A stretch of DNA of 12,031 nucleotides. It comes from Alphaproteobacteria bacterium. GTDB taxonomy: Bacteria; Pseudomonadota; Alphaproteobacteria; Rhizobiales; Rhizobiaceae. The stretch lies in contig JAFKFE010000505.1 of the NCBI GenBank assembly GCA_017308345.1, positions 2,052-14,082 of the forward strand, in the 5' to 3' direction. Every line of letters starts with the position of its first letter. Within the stretch, counting starts at the first letter, position 1. Of this stretch, positions 6,450 to 12,031 are shown in pieces. Made by a program: the position numbers and the translations under genes. The notes beneath the pieces are model-generated. The model was not told where the DNA came from. It saw nothing but the letters and a program-made list of their open reading frames with translations, and did no database searches.

Positions 6450-7387
6450 CACCCGCTTTCCTTCAGCGTTCGCGGCGGCTCCGGTATCGGCTCGGCCGAT
6501 GCGGCCGAGGCCGGTGCCTCCATGGCGGGCCTCCGCGATTCTATCTCCCGCGTCAGAATCTCCAGACTCTCGGGAATAGCCTCAAGCGCGGCATCCCTTG
6601 CGGCGGCGGCACGGGTTGCCGGCGAAACGGCGACATTGGTCTCGATCGCGACGTCGACCCGGACCGACCTTTCGCCCGAACGACTGTCATCATGCACCGC
6701 CACCACGGTGCCGGAGGTTCCGGCCGGCATGCGCAGGGATGTGTCTCGGGCCGATGCCTGCTTGCCGAAGATGGCGCGCAGCAACCTGCTCTCCGAGTCG
6801 TCCTTGTCGGGGGTCGTCTTGCCGACGAGAATGTCCCCTTCCCGCAGGTGGGCGCCAATCCTGGCGATCCCGTTGTCGTCGAGATGCCGTAGTGCCTCGT
6901 CGCCGGCATCGGGGATGTCGCGAGTTATCGTTTCCGGTCCGAACGCGGTGTCGTGAGTGGATATGCGATAGGTCCGCACGCGTACCGGGGAAGCGTCTCC
7001 GGCATCAGCCACTGCCGGCCAACGCTCGGCCGCCGGTTCTTCCGCAAGTCCAGCCGCCATGTCCTGCATCGGCGCCGCGGCAACCGCCGCGTTCTTCTCC
7101 TCCGCATGCAGGCTCAGCCGGGCTCCGCAGGCATCTGTGAAGAGATAGATGAAATCCAGCGGCGGCAGATGATCCAGCACGCCGCTCTCGACTTGCGAGA
7201 TCCGCGCCTGGCTGACGCCGAGCCTTGCGGCGATCGCCTGCTGGGTCAGGCCGGCCTGCTTGCGCAGCCCGCGCAGCAGGGCCGCCGTCTCACGGGCGGC
7301 GCGGACGCGCAACAGAGGGGCGGTGTAGGCGCTGTCCTGCTCGATCTCGCTGAGCAGCCTCGAATCATGATCGTTCACAGGGTCCAT
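6449..7387 (-). CDS. XRE helix-turn-helix protein fused to an RNAP beta-subunit (RpoB) flap-like domain
   Basis: This 312-residue protein starts at the ATG at 7387, which overlaps the upstream gene by 13 bases. A TTG at 7495 would add 36 unlikely residues. Residues 35-69 are an XRE/Cro HTH (LRKQAGLTQQAIAARLGVSQ...ISQVESG). After an Ala-rich linker (about 100-133), residues 136-232 match RpoB. FGPETITRDIPDAGDEAL resembles the RpoB stretch GPEEITRDIPNV, GDILVGKTTP (184-193) resembles GDILVGKVTP, and LLRAIFGKQAS (202-212) and RDTSLRMPAGTSGTVV (214-229) match the flap tip and the strand after it. In E. coli RpoB this is the flap, whose tip helix (around 900-909) binds sigma region 4. L202, L203, I206 and F207 line up with the flap-tip contacts L901, L902, I905 and F906. 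No RNAP active-site region is present. The tail (233-312) is Ala/Glu-rich and unknown. Comparison is from memory of RpoB. It is probably an antitoxin-like autoregulator; the role of the flap domain is open. Confidence 0.88.
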   Translation of the reverse strand: MDPVNDHDSRLLSEIEQDSAYTAPLLRVRAARETAALLRGLRKQAGLTQQAIAARLGVSQARISQVESGVLDHLPPLDFIYLFTDACGARLSLHAEEKNAAVAAAPMQDMAAGLAEEPAAERWPAVADAGDASPVRVRTYRISTHDTAFGPETITRDIPDAGDEALRHLDDNGIARIGAHLREGDILVGKTTPDKDDSESRLLRAIFGKQASARDTSLRMPAGTSGTVVAVHDDSRSGERSVRVDVAIETNVAVSPATRAAAARDAALEAIPESLEILTREIESRRPAMEAPASAASAEPIPEPPRTLKESG

Positions 7388-7761
7388 TCCAATTCCGATC
7401 CGACTGACAATCGCCACCTCACCAGATCGAGAAATGCCGGTTTCGTTGCCTTGCCGCCATCCGCTCCGGTCGCCCGTTCCGATCCGATGAGGCAAAAATC
7501 AAACGTTTCGGCGCGTCCGTCGCCCGGGATCGTGGCCGCGATCCGGAACGATAGCGACTGGAAGGTCCAGACATCCTGGAAGCCTTCCCGCTGCCAGAGA
7601 CCTCGCCTCTCGATGAACCCGTTTCGCCTGATGTCGCTGAGTTCATAGAGACAGCCGATGACCGCCGCGGCGTGGTCGCTGTCGATGACTTGACGCAACC
7701 ATTGCTCAATCTCGTTTCCGGCATGGAATCCGGGTCCGCTACGCACCCAAATTCTCACCAT
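7375..7761 (-). CDS. Putative RelE/HigB-like toxin, first gene of the XRE-flap operon
   Basis: This 128-residue cytoplasmic protein has no signal or membrane segment. GGGAG lies a few bases before the ATG at 7761. Its position (a small gene first, overlapping an XRE gene by 13 bases, with a palindromic operator at the promoter) is that of HigB-type toxins. The middle reads IERRGLWQREGFQDVWTFQSLSFRIAATI, then a FDFCLIGSE strand, then KPAFLDLVRWRL. This parallels the RelE/HigB order of a GLYELR-like strand, an R-x-hydrophobic strand, a short loop strand and a KTP-like C-terminal helix. The match is loose and key RNase residues cannot be assigned safely. The alternative is an unrelated small partner protein. 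The gene call itself is firm because of its RBS and overlap. Confidence 0.7.
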   Translation of the reverse strand: MVRIWVRSGPGFHAGNEIEQWLRQVIDSDHAAAVIGCLYELSDIRRNGFIERRGLWQREGFQDVWTFQSLSFRIAATIPGDGRAETFDFCLIGSERATGADGGKATKPAFLDLVRWRLSVGSELEWTL

Positions 7762-7773
7762 GCTCTCCCGGAA

Positions 7774-7791
7774 TATAATCCCTGGATTATA
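7774..7791. promoter_or_regulatory. Palindromic operator holding a TATAAT on each strand
   Basis: TATAATCC-CT-GGATTATA is a perfect 8-bp inverted repeat with a 2-bp centre. It lies 13 bases before the first gene of the minus-strand operon. Each arm contains a perfect -10 hexamer, one per strand. This is the classic arrangement for an XRE protein that represses its own promoter; it may act on the divergent radical SAM gene too. Confidence 0.75.
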
Positions 7792-7814
7792 AAATGTCTA
7801 GACTGATCGGTGAA
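7786..7814 (-). promoter_or_regulatory. Promoter of the XRE-flap operon
   Basis: On the minus strand TTCACC (7814-7809), a 17-bp spacer and TATAAT (7791-7786) form a near-consensus sigma70 promoter. The predicted start is near 7779, just before the GGGAG ribosome site of the first gene. The -10 lies inside the palindrome, so a bound HTH dimer would block it. Confidence 0.6.
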
Positions 7815-7958
7815 AGGCCGGATTGGTCGACACATTACGGCGGCCATACACTCCGGATGATTTTTGCGGAGATGCTGCACCAAAATTGCCCACCCCAAGC
7901 CAATTCCCACCCGCATGCAAGGCTAGGACCGGCGGATCGCAACCGCAAGAGGTCCGCC

Positions 7959-9527
7959 TTGAACATCGTGCTCATCAATCCGCCGCACACGGCCATCGGC
8001 AGCCGCGTGCCCGACGATCATCTGCCGCCGCTTGGGCTGCTGGCGATCGGAGGTCCTCTGATCGATTCCGGCCATCAGGTGCGCCTTGTCGACGCCGAAT
8101 TCGGGCCGATGCCGCTCACCACGCTGGTCGACGACGCCCTGAGCGGCGATCCGGATTTCATCCTGATCGGCCATTCCGGCTCGACCTCGGCGCATCCGAC
8201 CGCCTTGAAGATCGCGCAAATGGTCAAGGCGCGCGCGCCAAGCGTCATCCTTATCTATGGCGGCGTCTTCCCGACCTATCATTGGCGCGACATTCTCGCC
8301 GCTACGGATGTCTTCGACTTCATCGTGCGCGGCGAGGGCGAGGCGACCGCGTCGGCGCTGGTCGAGGCGATCGAGATGCGCCAGCCGGTGGCAAGCGTTG
8401 CCGGCATCGCCTATCGCGACGATTTCGGCCATCCCGTCGCCACGCAACCGGCCATGACCATTGCCGATCTCGATGCCTGGCGCGTCGGCTGGGAGCTGAT
8501 CGATCATCGCCGCTACTCCTACTGGGGCGGCAAGCGGGCGGTGGTCATGCAGTTCTCGCGCGGCTGCCCGCATCTGTGCAACTACTGCGGCCAGCGCGGC
8601 TTCTGGACCCGCTGGCGCCATCGCGATCCGGTCAGGTTCGCCAAGGAGATCGCCTGGTTGCATCGCGAGCACGGCGTCGAGCTGATCAACCTGGCGGACG
8701 AGAACCCGACCTCCTCGAAAAAGGCCTGGCGCGCCTTTCTCGATGCCATGATCGCCGAGAACGTGCCGGTGCTGATCGTCGGCTCGACGCGGGCCGACGA
8801 CATCGTGCGCGATGCCGATATCCTGCACCTCTACCGCAAGGCTGGAATCATCCGCTGGCTGCTCGGCATGGAGAACACCGACGAGGAGACGCTGGCGCTG
8901 ATCCGCAAGGGCGGCAGCACCAAGTCCGACCGCTCGGCGATCCGGCTGCTCAGGCGGCACGGCATCCTGTCGATGGCGACCTGGGTGGCCGGCTTCGAGG
9001 ACGAAACGCTCAGCGATCTCTGGCGCGGCTTCCGCCAGCTCATCGCCTACGATCCGGACCAGATCCAGGCGCTCTATGTGACGCCGCACAGATGGACGCC
9101 GTTCTTCCGCATCGCCCGCGACCGCAAGGTGATCCAGAAGGATGTCCGCCTCTGGGACTACAAGCACCAGGTGCTGCACATGACCCGGCTGAAGCCCTGG
9201 ATACTGTTCTTCGCCGTCAAGCTGATCGAGGTGGCCGTGCAGTCGCGGCCGAAGGCGCTGGCGCGCATCCTGTTCCATCCCGACCCGGAGCAGCGTCATT
9301 CGATGCGCTGGTACACCAAGATGGGCCGTCGCGTCTGGTTCCGCGAGGTCTGGGGTTTTCTGGCCCGCGATGGCCGCGTGAGCGATGGCCCGACGCTCGC
9401 CGAATTCTGGGGCGCGCCACAGGACGCCGAGGAGGAATCGATGATCTTTCAACGTCCGGGCAGCAAGCCGGCCACGCCCTTCATCGAATATCTAAGCAAG
9501 ACGAGCGAAAGAAGATTAGCCGGCTGA
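7959..9527 (+). CDS. B12-binding-domain radical SAM protein (BchE-like)
   Basis: This 522-residue class B radical SAM enzyme has an N-terminal cobalamin-binding-type Rossmann domain (about residues 1-145; opens NIVLINPPH, with PPLGLLAIGGPLIDSGHQV and VRGEGEAT). The radical SAM core follows, with the 4Fe-4S motif CPHLCNYC (C203, C207, C210). FSRGCPHLCNYC...FWTRWRHRDP...LADENPT strongly recalls BchE, the anaerobic Mg-protoporphyrin monomethyl ester cyclase. A DxHxxG cobalamin motif is not obvious, as is common in this class. The TTG at 7959 is chosen because AAGAGG lies six bases upstream and homologues start here. The ATG at 7794 would fall almost on the transcription start with no room for a ribosome site. 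No bch genes are nearby, so a chlorophyll role is doubtful; methylation or ring chemistry on a lipid or natural product is possible. Confidence 0.87.
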   Translation: MNIVLINPPHTAIGSRVPDDHLPPLGLLAIGGPLIDSGHQVRLVDAEFGPMPLTTLVDDALSGDPDFILIGHSGSTSAHPTALKIAQMVKARAPSVILIYGGVFPTYHWRDILAATDVFDFIVRGEGEATASALVEAIEMRQPVASVAGIAYRDDFGHPVATQPAMTIADLDAWRVGWELIDHRRYSYWGGKRAVVMQFSRGCPHLCNYCGQRGFWTRWRHRDPVRFAKEIAWLHREHGVELINLADENPTSSKKAWRAFLDAMIAENVPVLIVGSTRADDIVRDADILHLYRKAGIIRWLLGMENTDEETLALIRKGGSTKSDRSAIRLLRRHGILSMATWVAGFEDETLSDLWRGFRQLIAYDPDQIQALYVTPHRWTPFFRIARDRKVIQKDVRLWDYKHQVLHMTRLKPWILFFAVKLIEVAVQSRPKALARILFHPDPEQRHSMRWYTKMGRRVWFREVWGFLARDGRVSDGPTLAEFWGAPQDAEEESMIFQRPGSKPATPFIEYLSKTSERRLAG

Positions 9528-9551
9528 ATAGGTAAGTTCGCCGGTTGCCGA

Positions 9552-9571
9552 AACGGTGGGCTTGCCCCGTT
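9552..9571 (+). terminator. Hairpin at the end of the radical SAM gene
   Basis: AACG (9552-9555) pairs with CGTT (9568-9571), and GGG (9558-9560) with CCC (9565-9567), around a short loop with a 2-nt bulge. TCTTGTTA follows. It sits between the converging radical SAM and argB genes and touches the argB stop, so it is a plausible but imperfect terminator. Confidence 0.35.
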
Positions 9572-9575
9572 CTTG

Positions 9576-10469
9576 TTACGGAACGATCAGCGTGCCGGCG
9601 CCGTGCTCGGTGAACAGCTCCAGCAGCACCGAATGCGGCGTCTTGCCGTTGAGGATGACGACGCCTTCCACGCCGCGTTCGATCGCCTCGATGCAGGTCT
9701 CGACCTTCGGGATCATGCCGCCCGACACCGTGCCGTCCTTGATCAGCGCCTTCGCCTCGGCGACGGTCAGTTCGTCGATCAGCTTCTTGTTCTTGTCGAG
9801 CACGCCCGGCACGTCGGTGAGGAAGAGCAGGCGCGAGGCCTTGCAGGCGCCGGCGATCGCGCCGGCAAACGTGTCGGCGTTGATGTTGTAGGTGTGGCCG
9901 TCGCGGCCGGGCGCCACCGGCGCCAGCACCGGGATCATCTCCGAGCGCGCCAGAAGATCGAGCAGCGTGCGGTCGACCTCGACCGGCTCGCCGACGAAGC
10001 CGAGATCCAGCACCCGCTCGATGTTGGAATCCGGATCGATCATGGTCTTGCGCGCCTTTTCGGCGAACACCATGTTGCCGTCCTTGCCGCAGAGCCCGAT
10101 CGCCCACTCGCCCTCGGCGTTGATCAGCGCCACGATCTCCTTGTTGATCGAGCCGGCCAGCACCATCTCGACGATCTCGACCGTCTTCTGGTCGGTCACG
10201 CGCAGGCCGCCCTCGAATTTGGATTCGATGCCCATCTTGGTGAGCATCGCGCCGATCTGCGGCCCGCCGCCATGCACGACGATCGGGTTGACGCCGGACT
10301 GCTTCAGCAGCGCTATGTCGCGGGCGAACGCCTTGCCGAGCTCGGTGTCGCCCATGGCATGGCCGCCATATTTCACCACCACCGTCTTGTTCTCGTAGCG
10401 CTGCATATAGGGCAGCGCCCTGGAGAGCAGGGCGGCCTGCATTTCGGCGGTGGCGGTGATGTCCGTCAT
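9576..10469 (-). CDS. argB: Acetylglutamate kinase
   Basis: This 297-residue amino-acid-kinase-fold enzyme phosphorylates N-acetyl-L-glutamate with ATP in the second step of arginine synthesis in the cytoplasm. Diagnostic motifs are [10 protein letters not shown] with catalytic K33, [10 protein letters not shown] (64-73), the substrate-binding R90 in [23 protein letters not shown] (195-207), LTDVPGVLD (217-225) and GGMIPKVE with K255. The N-terminal extension helix (about residues 6-28) is the feature of arginine-inhibited hexameric enzymes, so feedback control by arginine is likely. The ATG at 10469 ([11 protein letters not shown]) is chosen; an upstream in-frame ATG at 10532 adds a Pro-rich, unconserved leader. 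The ribosome site is weak. It stands alone here, converging on the radical SAM gene. The GTPase gene engB, which I recall upstream of argB in other rhizobia, is not seen. Confidence 0.97.
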   Translation of the reverse strand: MTDITATAEMQAALLSRALPYMQRYENKTVVVKYGGHAMGDTELGKAFARDIALLKQSGVNPIVVHGGGPQIGAMLTKMGIESKFEGGLRVTDQKTVEIVEMVLAGSINKEIVALINAEGEWAIGLCGKDGNMVFAEKARKTMIDPDSNIERVLDLGFVGEPVEVDRTLLDLLARSEMIPVLAPVAPGRDGHTYNINADTFAGAIAGACKASRLLFLTDVPGVLDKNKKLIDELTVAEAKALIKDGTVSGGMIPKVETCIEAIERGVEGVVILNGKTPHSVLLELFTEHGAGTLIVP

Positions 10470-10527
10470 CGGTCGGGTTCCCGAACTGGCAAGGATTGGC
10501 GGCGTCTTAGCGGGAATTGCCGCGGGC

Positions 10528-10543
10528 CGCAAACGGCTTTGCG
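10528..10543. promoter_or_regulatory. Dyad upstream of argB
   Basis: CGCAAA-CGGC-TTTGCG is a perfect 16-bp inverted repeat, 59 bases before the argB start. It could be an operator or part of a 5'-leader hairpin. No known arginine-regulator site is matched. Confidence 0.3.
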
Positions 10544-10755
10544 CTCACAATGATGAAATCTGCAGATGGCCCGGGATCTAGCCCTGCATCCTCTCGCGGC
10601 GCGACGCTGGGCAAAATCTGCTGATCAGTGTCTTGACGTTGATAGAGATGTTCTGATGGCCAAAGGCGGCTAGTCGAAATTGCACAGGCGGTAGCACTAA
10701 ACATAGATGTTCCACTTGATTGCCCTAGGGCTCTACAAATACGCTCCTGCGTGCG

Positions 10756-10785
10756 TCGACAAATGATTGCAAGGGTTGTGATACT
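10756..10785 (+). promoter_or_regulatory. Candidate promoter of the nuclease gene
   Basis: TCGACA (10756-10761), an 18-bp spacer and GATACT (10780-10785) match the sigma70 hexamers at 5/6 and 4/6 positions. A transcript from near 10792 would include the GC hairpin at 10810-10829 just before the ATG. Confidence 0.35.
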
Positions 10786-10809
10786 GATCGGCAAGAAAGC
10801 CAATAAAAT

Positions 10810-10829
10810 CCCGCCGCGAAAGGCGGCGG
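10810..10829 (-). terminator. Minus-strand intrinsic-terminator-like hairpin
   Basis: CCGCCGC (10811-10817) and GCGGCGG (10823-10829) form a perfect 7-bp GC stem around GAAAG. Read on the minus strand it is followed by GATTTTATT, as in a Rho-independent terminator. No minus-strand gene lies before it. On the plus strand it sits seven bases before the nuclease ATG and could mask its ribosome site. Confidence 0.5.
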
Positions 10830-10836
10830 TCTGACC

Positions 10837-12024
10837 ATGACGCAATGGTCCGATAGTGCGCTTGAAGCCGAGATAAGGCGCGTTCAATCGGCTATTCAGG
10901 CATGGGCGGAGCGCCTCGATGTTTGGTTCGATTGCTGCTTCAAATCGTATCAGGAGCATGTGGACGGCGAGCCGCAGGACCCGCCCATCGTGACGTTGCT
11001 AATCTGTGAAGGCGGCCTCTATTCGATCCTCAGTGGCGAAGACGGAGGCGGACACGAGCCCGAGTTCCATGACCTGCTCAAAACTCTCGGCTACTTCTAT
11101 GAGAACAGGGACGGCGTCACGATGGCTATCTGCGCGGAAGATGCCGAGCTCTCATCTGCCTTCGCCGCCTATTTTCATTGGCAATGGGTTTGTAGCCTCA
11201 TCAAAGAGGATACGGGCGATGTCTACCAGGAACTGTTCGATCATTTCTCACATCGTCCTGACGACCTCAACCGGCTCCATTGGCGAGATTTCGAGACGCT
11301 GCTTTTTCGTATCTTCCAGAATCAAGGATTTGAGGCTGAGCTTGGACCGGGACGCGCGGACAACGGCGTTGATCTTCGGCTATGGCAGCGCGATCCGATA
11401 GGAGACGTTCTCACACTCGTTCAGGCCAAACGGTACGCTATCGGGAACAAGATAGACCTGACCCAGGTCGCCGCACTGTATGGGATTGCTACGTCAGAAG
11501 GTGCGGACAAAGCACTGTTTGTCACCACCTCAAGTTATGCGCCCGTCGCGCGCAACTTTGCCGGCCGAACTTCCGATCTCTTGAGGCTTGCCGAACGGGA
11601 GGATGTCGTAGAGTGGTGCGCGCGAGCAAGCGCTGGCATTATTGCCGATAAGTCGTCGCTGGTCTCGCCGGAATCCGTCGGCCGTGTCATTGCTGAGGTG
11701 GCCGCCGCGAGGAAGGACCCGAGGGTCCTAGAGACAAGCTTTGGATACAATATGGTTTTGAATAGCTTTGCCCTAGTCATAAAGGAAACGAAACACGCAG
11801 CGCTCTTGATGTCTCTGCCCCGCCGCACGCTTACCGACGACGGTTATGGACAACGTGGCACTGAGGTGCCGCTTTTCGACGGAACGACAATTTCGCGCCT
11901 CCAGGGCGATATGGTGTGGCGCGCCAAGCGCAAGCTCTATGATGGCCGCGTCGGCTATTGGGACGGGGAGCACCTGTTTCATGCCTGGAACGGTGAGCCG
12001 CAGAATTTCGATTATGTCGACTGA
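10837..12024 (+). CDS. Mrr-type PD-(D/E)xK restriction endonuclease-like protein
   Basis: This 395-residue soluble protein has three parts. Residues 1-140 are an unrecognised N-terminal region (Trp- and acid-rich, with LLICEGGLYSIL). Residues 145-265 are an Mrr-like nuclease domain with all core elements: WRDFETLLFRIFQNQGF (E153), GRADNGVDLRL (D179), VQAKRY (Q196-x-K198) and TQVAALYG...KALFVTTSSYAPVARNFA. The QxK form is typical of Mrr_cat domains that cut modified DNA. Residues 280-395 are a third, unknown region ending in YWDGEHLFHAWNGEPQNFDYVD. No methylase, ATPase or other restriction subunit is in the window, so it may be a solitary type IV-like defence nuclease. Third codon positions are more mixed than in the neighbours, which suggests horizontal gain. 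The start has a hairpin right before it and a poor ribosome site. Confidence 0.82.
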   Translation: MTQWSDSALEAEIRRVQSAIQAWAERLDVWFDCCFKSYQEHVDGEPQDPPIVTLLICEGGLYSILSGEDGGGHEPEFHDLLKTLGYFYENRDGVTMAICAEDAELSSAFAAYFHWQWVCSLIKEDTGDVYQELFDHFSHRPDDLNRLHWRDFETLLFRIFQNQGFEAELGPGRADNGVDLRLWQRDPIGDVLTLVQAKRYAIGNKIDLTQVAALYGIATSEGADKALFVTTSSYAPVARNFAGRTSDLLRLAEREDVVEWCARASAGIIADKSSLVSPESVGRVIAEVAAARKDPRVLETSFGYNMVLNSFALVIKETKHAALLMSLPRRTLTDDGYGQRGTEVPLFDGTTISRLQGDMVWRAKRKLYDGRVGYWDGEHLFHAWNGEPQNFDYVD

Positions 12025-12031
12025 TGGCTTT

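Larger units (their letters stand above)
10470..10836. other. Gene-free stretch between argB and the nuclease
   Basis: About 370 bases hold no convincing gene. A minus-strand reading frame across it looks like a shadow. It should contain the argB promoter, a dyad at 10528-10543, a possible nuclease promoter at 10756-10785 and a GC hairpin at 10810-10829. Base composition falls toward AT here relative to argB, consistent with a junction between core and acquired DNA. No tRNA or attachment site was recognised. Confidence 0.5.

Noticed and set aside
6449..7387. A broken rpoB pseudogene as the source of the RpoB match
   Set aside because: Only the flap segment is present, in one intact frame fused to an XRE domain, with overlapping operon partners; this looks like a selected fusion, not decay.
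7792..7958. A cobalamin riboswitch upstream of the B12-type radical SAM gene
   Set aside because: The leader of about 170 nt shows no B12-box-like sequence or the expected multi-stem fold that I could find.
7794..7958. A 55-residue N-terminal extension of the radical SAM protein from the ATG at 7794
   Set aside because: The ATG abuts the operator with no ribosome site, and the extension looks non-coding; the TTG at 7959 has AAGAGG and begins the B12-domain sequence directly.
7923..9452. A 509-codon open frame on the minus strand, and a 570-codon plus-strand frame starting at 7823
   Set aside because: Both are out-of-frame shadows of the radical SAM gene, which has the CxxxCxxC motif and BchE-like sequence; the shadows are low-complexity Arg/Ala/Asp text.
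9573..10553. A 326-codon plus-strand frame over argB
   Set aside because: It is antisense to an unmistakable ArgB; its sequence is His/Arg/Asp-rich with no family resemblance.
10507..10959. A 150-codon minus-strand frame upstream of argB
   Set aside because: It overlaps the nuclease start and the terminator-like hairpin, shows no recognisable domain or good ribosome site, and looks like chance.

Overview
The window looks like a chromosome segment of an alphaproteobacterium of the Rhizobiales, most likely Mesorhizobium or a close relative. The reasons are the high-GC codon use, rhizobial-style ArgB and PhhA proteins, an Lrp-type regulator divergent from phhA, and a short palindromic intergenic repeat (1009-1067) of a type I recall from Mesorhizobium genomes. 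The genus call is inference. Housekeeping genes (argB, phhA, a pyrimidine 5'-nucleotidase-like HAD gene) are interleaved with accessory ones.

Layout. 37-956: two translationally coupled genes for secreted-type Asn/Gly repeat proteins. 1009-1067: palindromic repeat. 1123-1830 (-): HAD phosphatase. 1860-1868: a DnaA-box consensus. 1981-2742 (+): membrane diguanylate cyclase with GGEEF and an I-site. 2916-4525 (+): a 57-residue Tat-signal-like protein overlapping a GMC flavoprotein oxidoreductase. 4653-5486 (-) and 5626-6102 (+): phenylalanine 4-monooxygenase and a divergent Lrp/AsnC regulator. 6114-7761 (-): an overlapping three-gene operon. 7959-9527 (+): B12-binding radical SAM protein of the BchE-like type. 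9576-10469 (-): argB. 10470-10836: gene-free stretch. 10837-12024 (+): Mrr-type PD-(D/E)xK nuclease with extra N- and C-terminal regions.

The standout is the operon at 6114-7761. It has toxin-antitoxin layout: a 128-residue first gene that is possibly RelE/HigB-like, then an overlapping XRE helix-turn-helix gene, with a perfect TATAATCC-CT-GGATTATA palindrome over the promoter. The XRE protein carries a C-terminal segment of about 95 residues that is plainly homologous to the flap region of the RNA polymerase beta subunit (RpoB). It includes the flap-tip helix motif LLRAIFG, which in real RNAP contacts sigma region 4 and several phage and elongation factors. A third overlapping gene encodes a small two-helix membrane protein. 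I know of no described system with an XRE-RpoB-flap fusion. The palindrome holds a TATAAT on each strand, so it could also control the divergent radical SAM gene.

The neighbourhood of argB also looks rearranged. A terminator-like hairpin faces the minus strand at 10810-10829 with no minus-strand gene before it, and the HAD gene that I recall sitting next to argB in other rhizobia is about 8 kb away. Together with the nuclease, this suggests accessory genes accumulated around argB.
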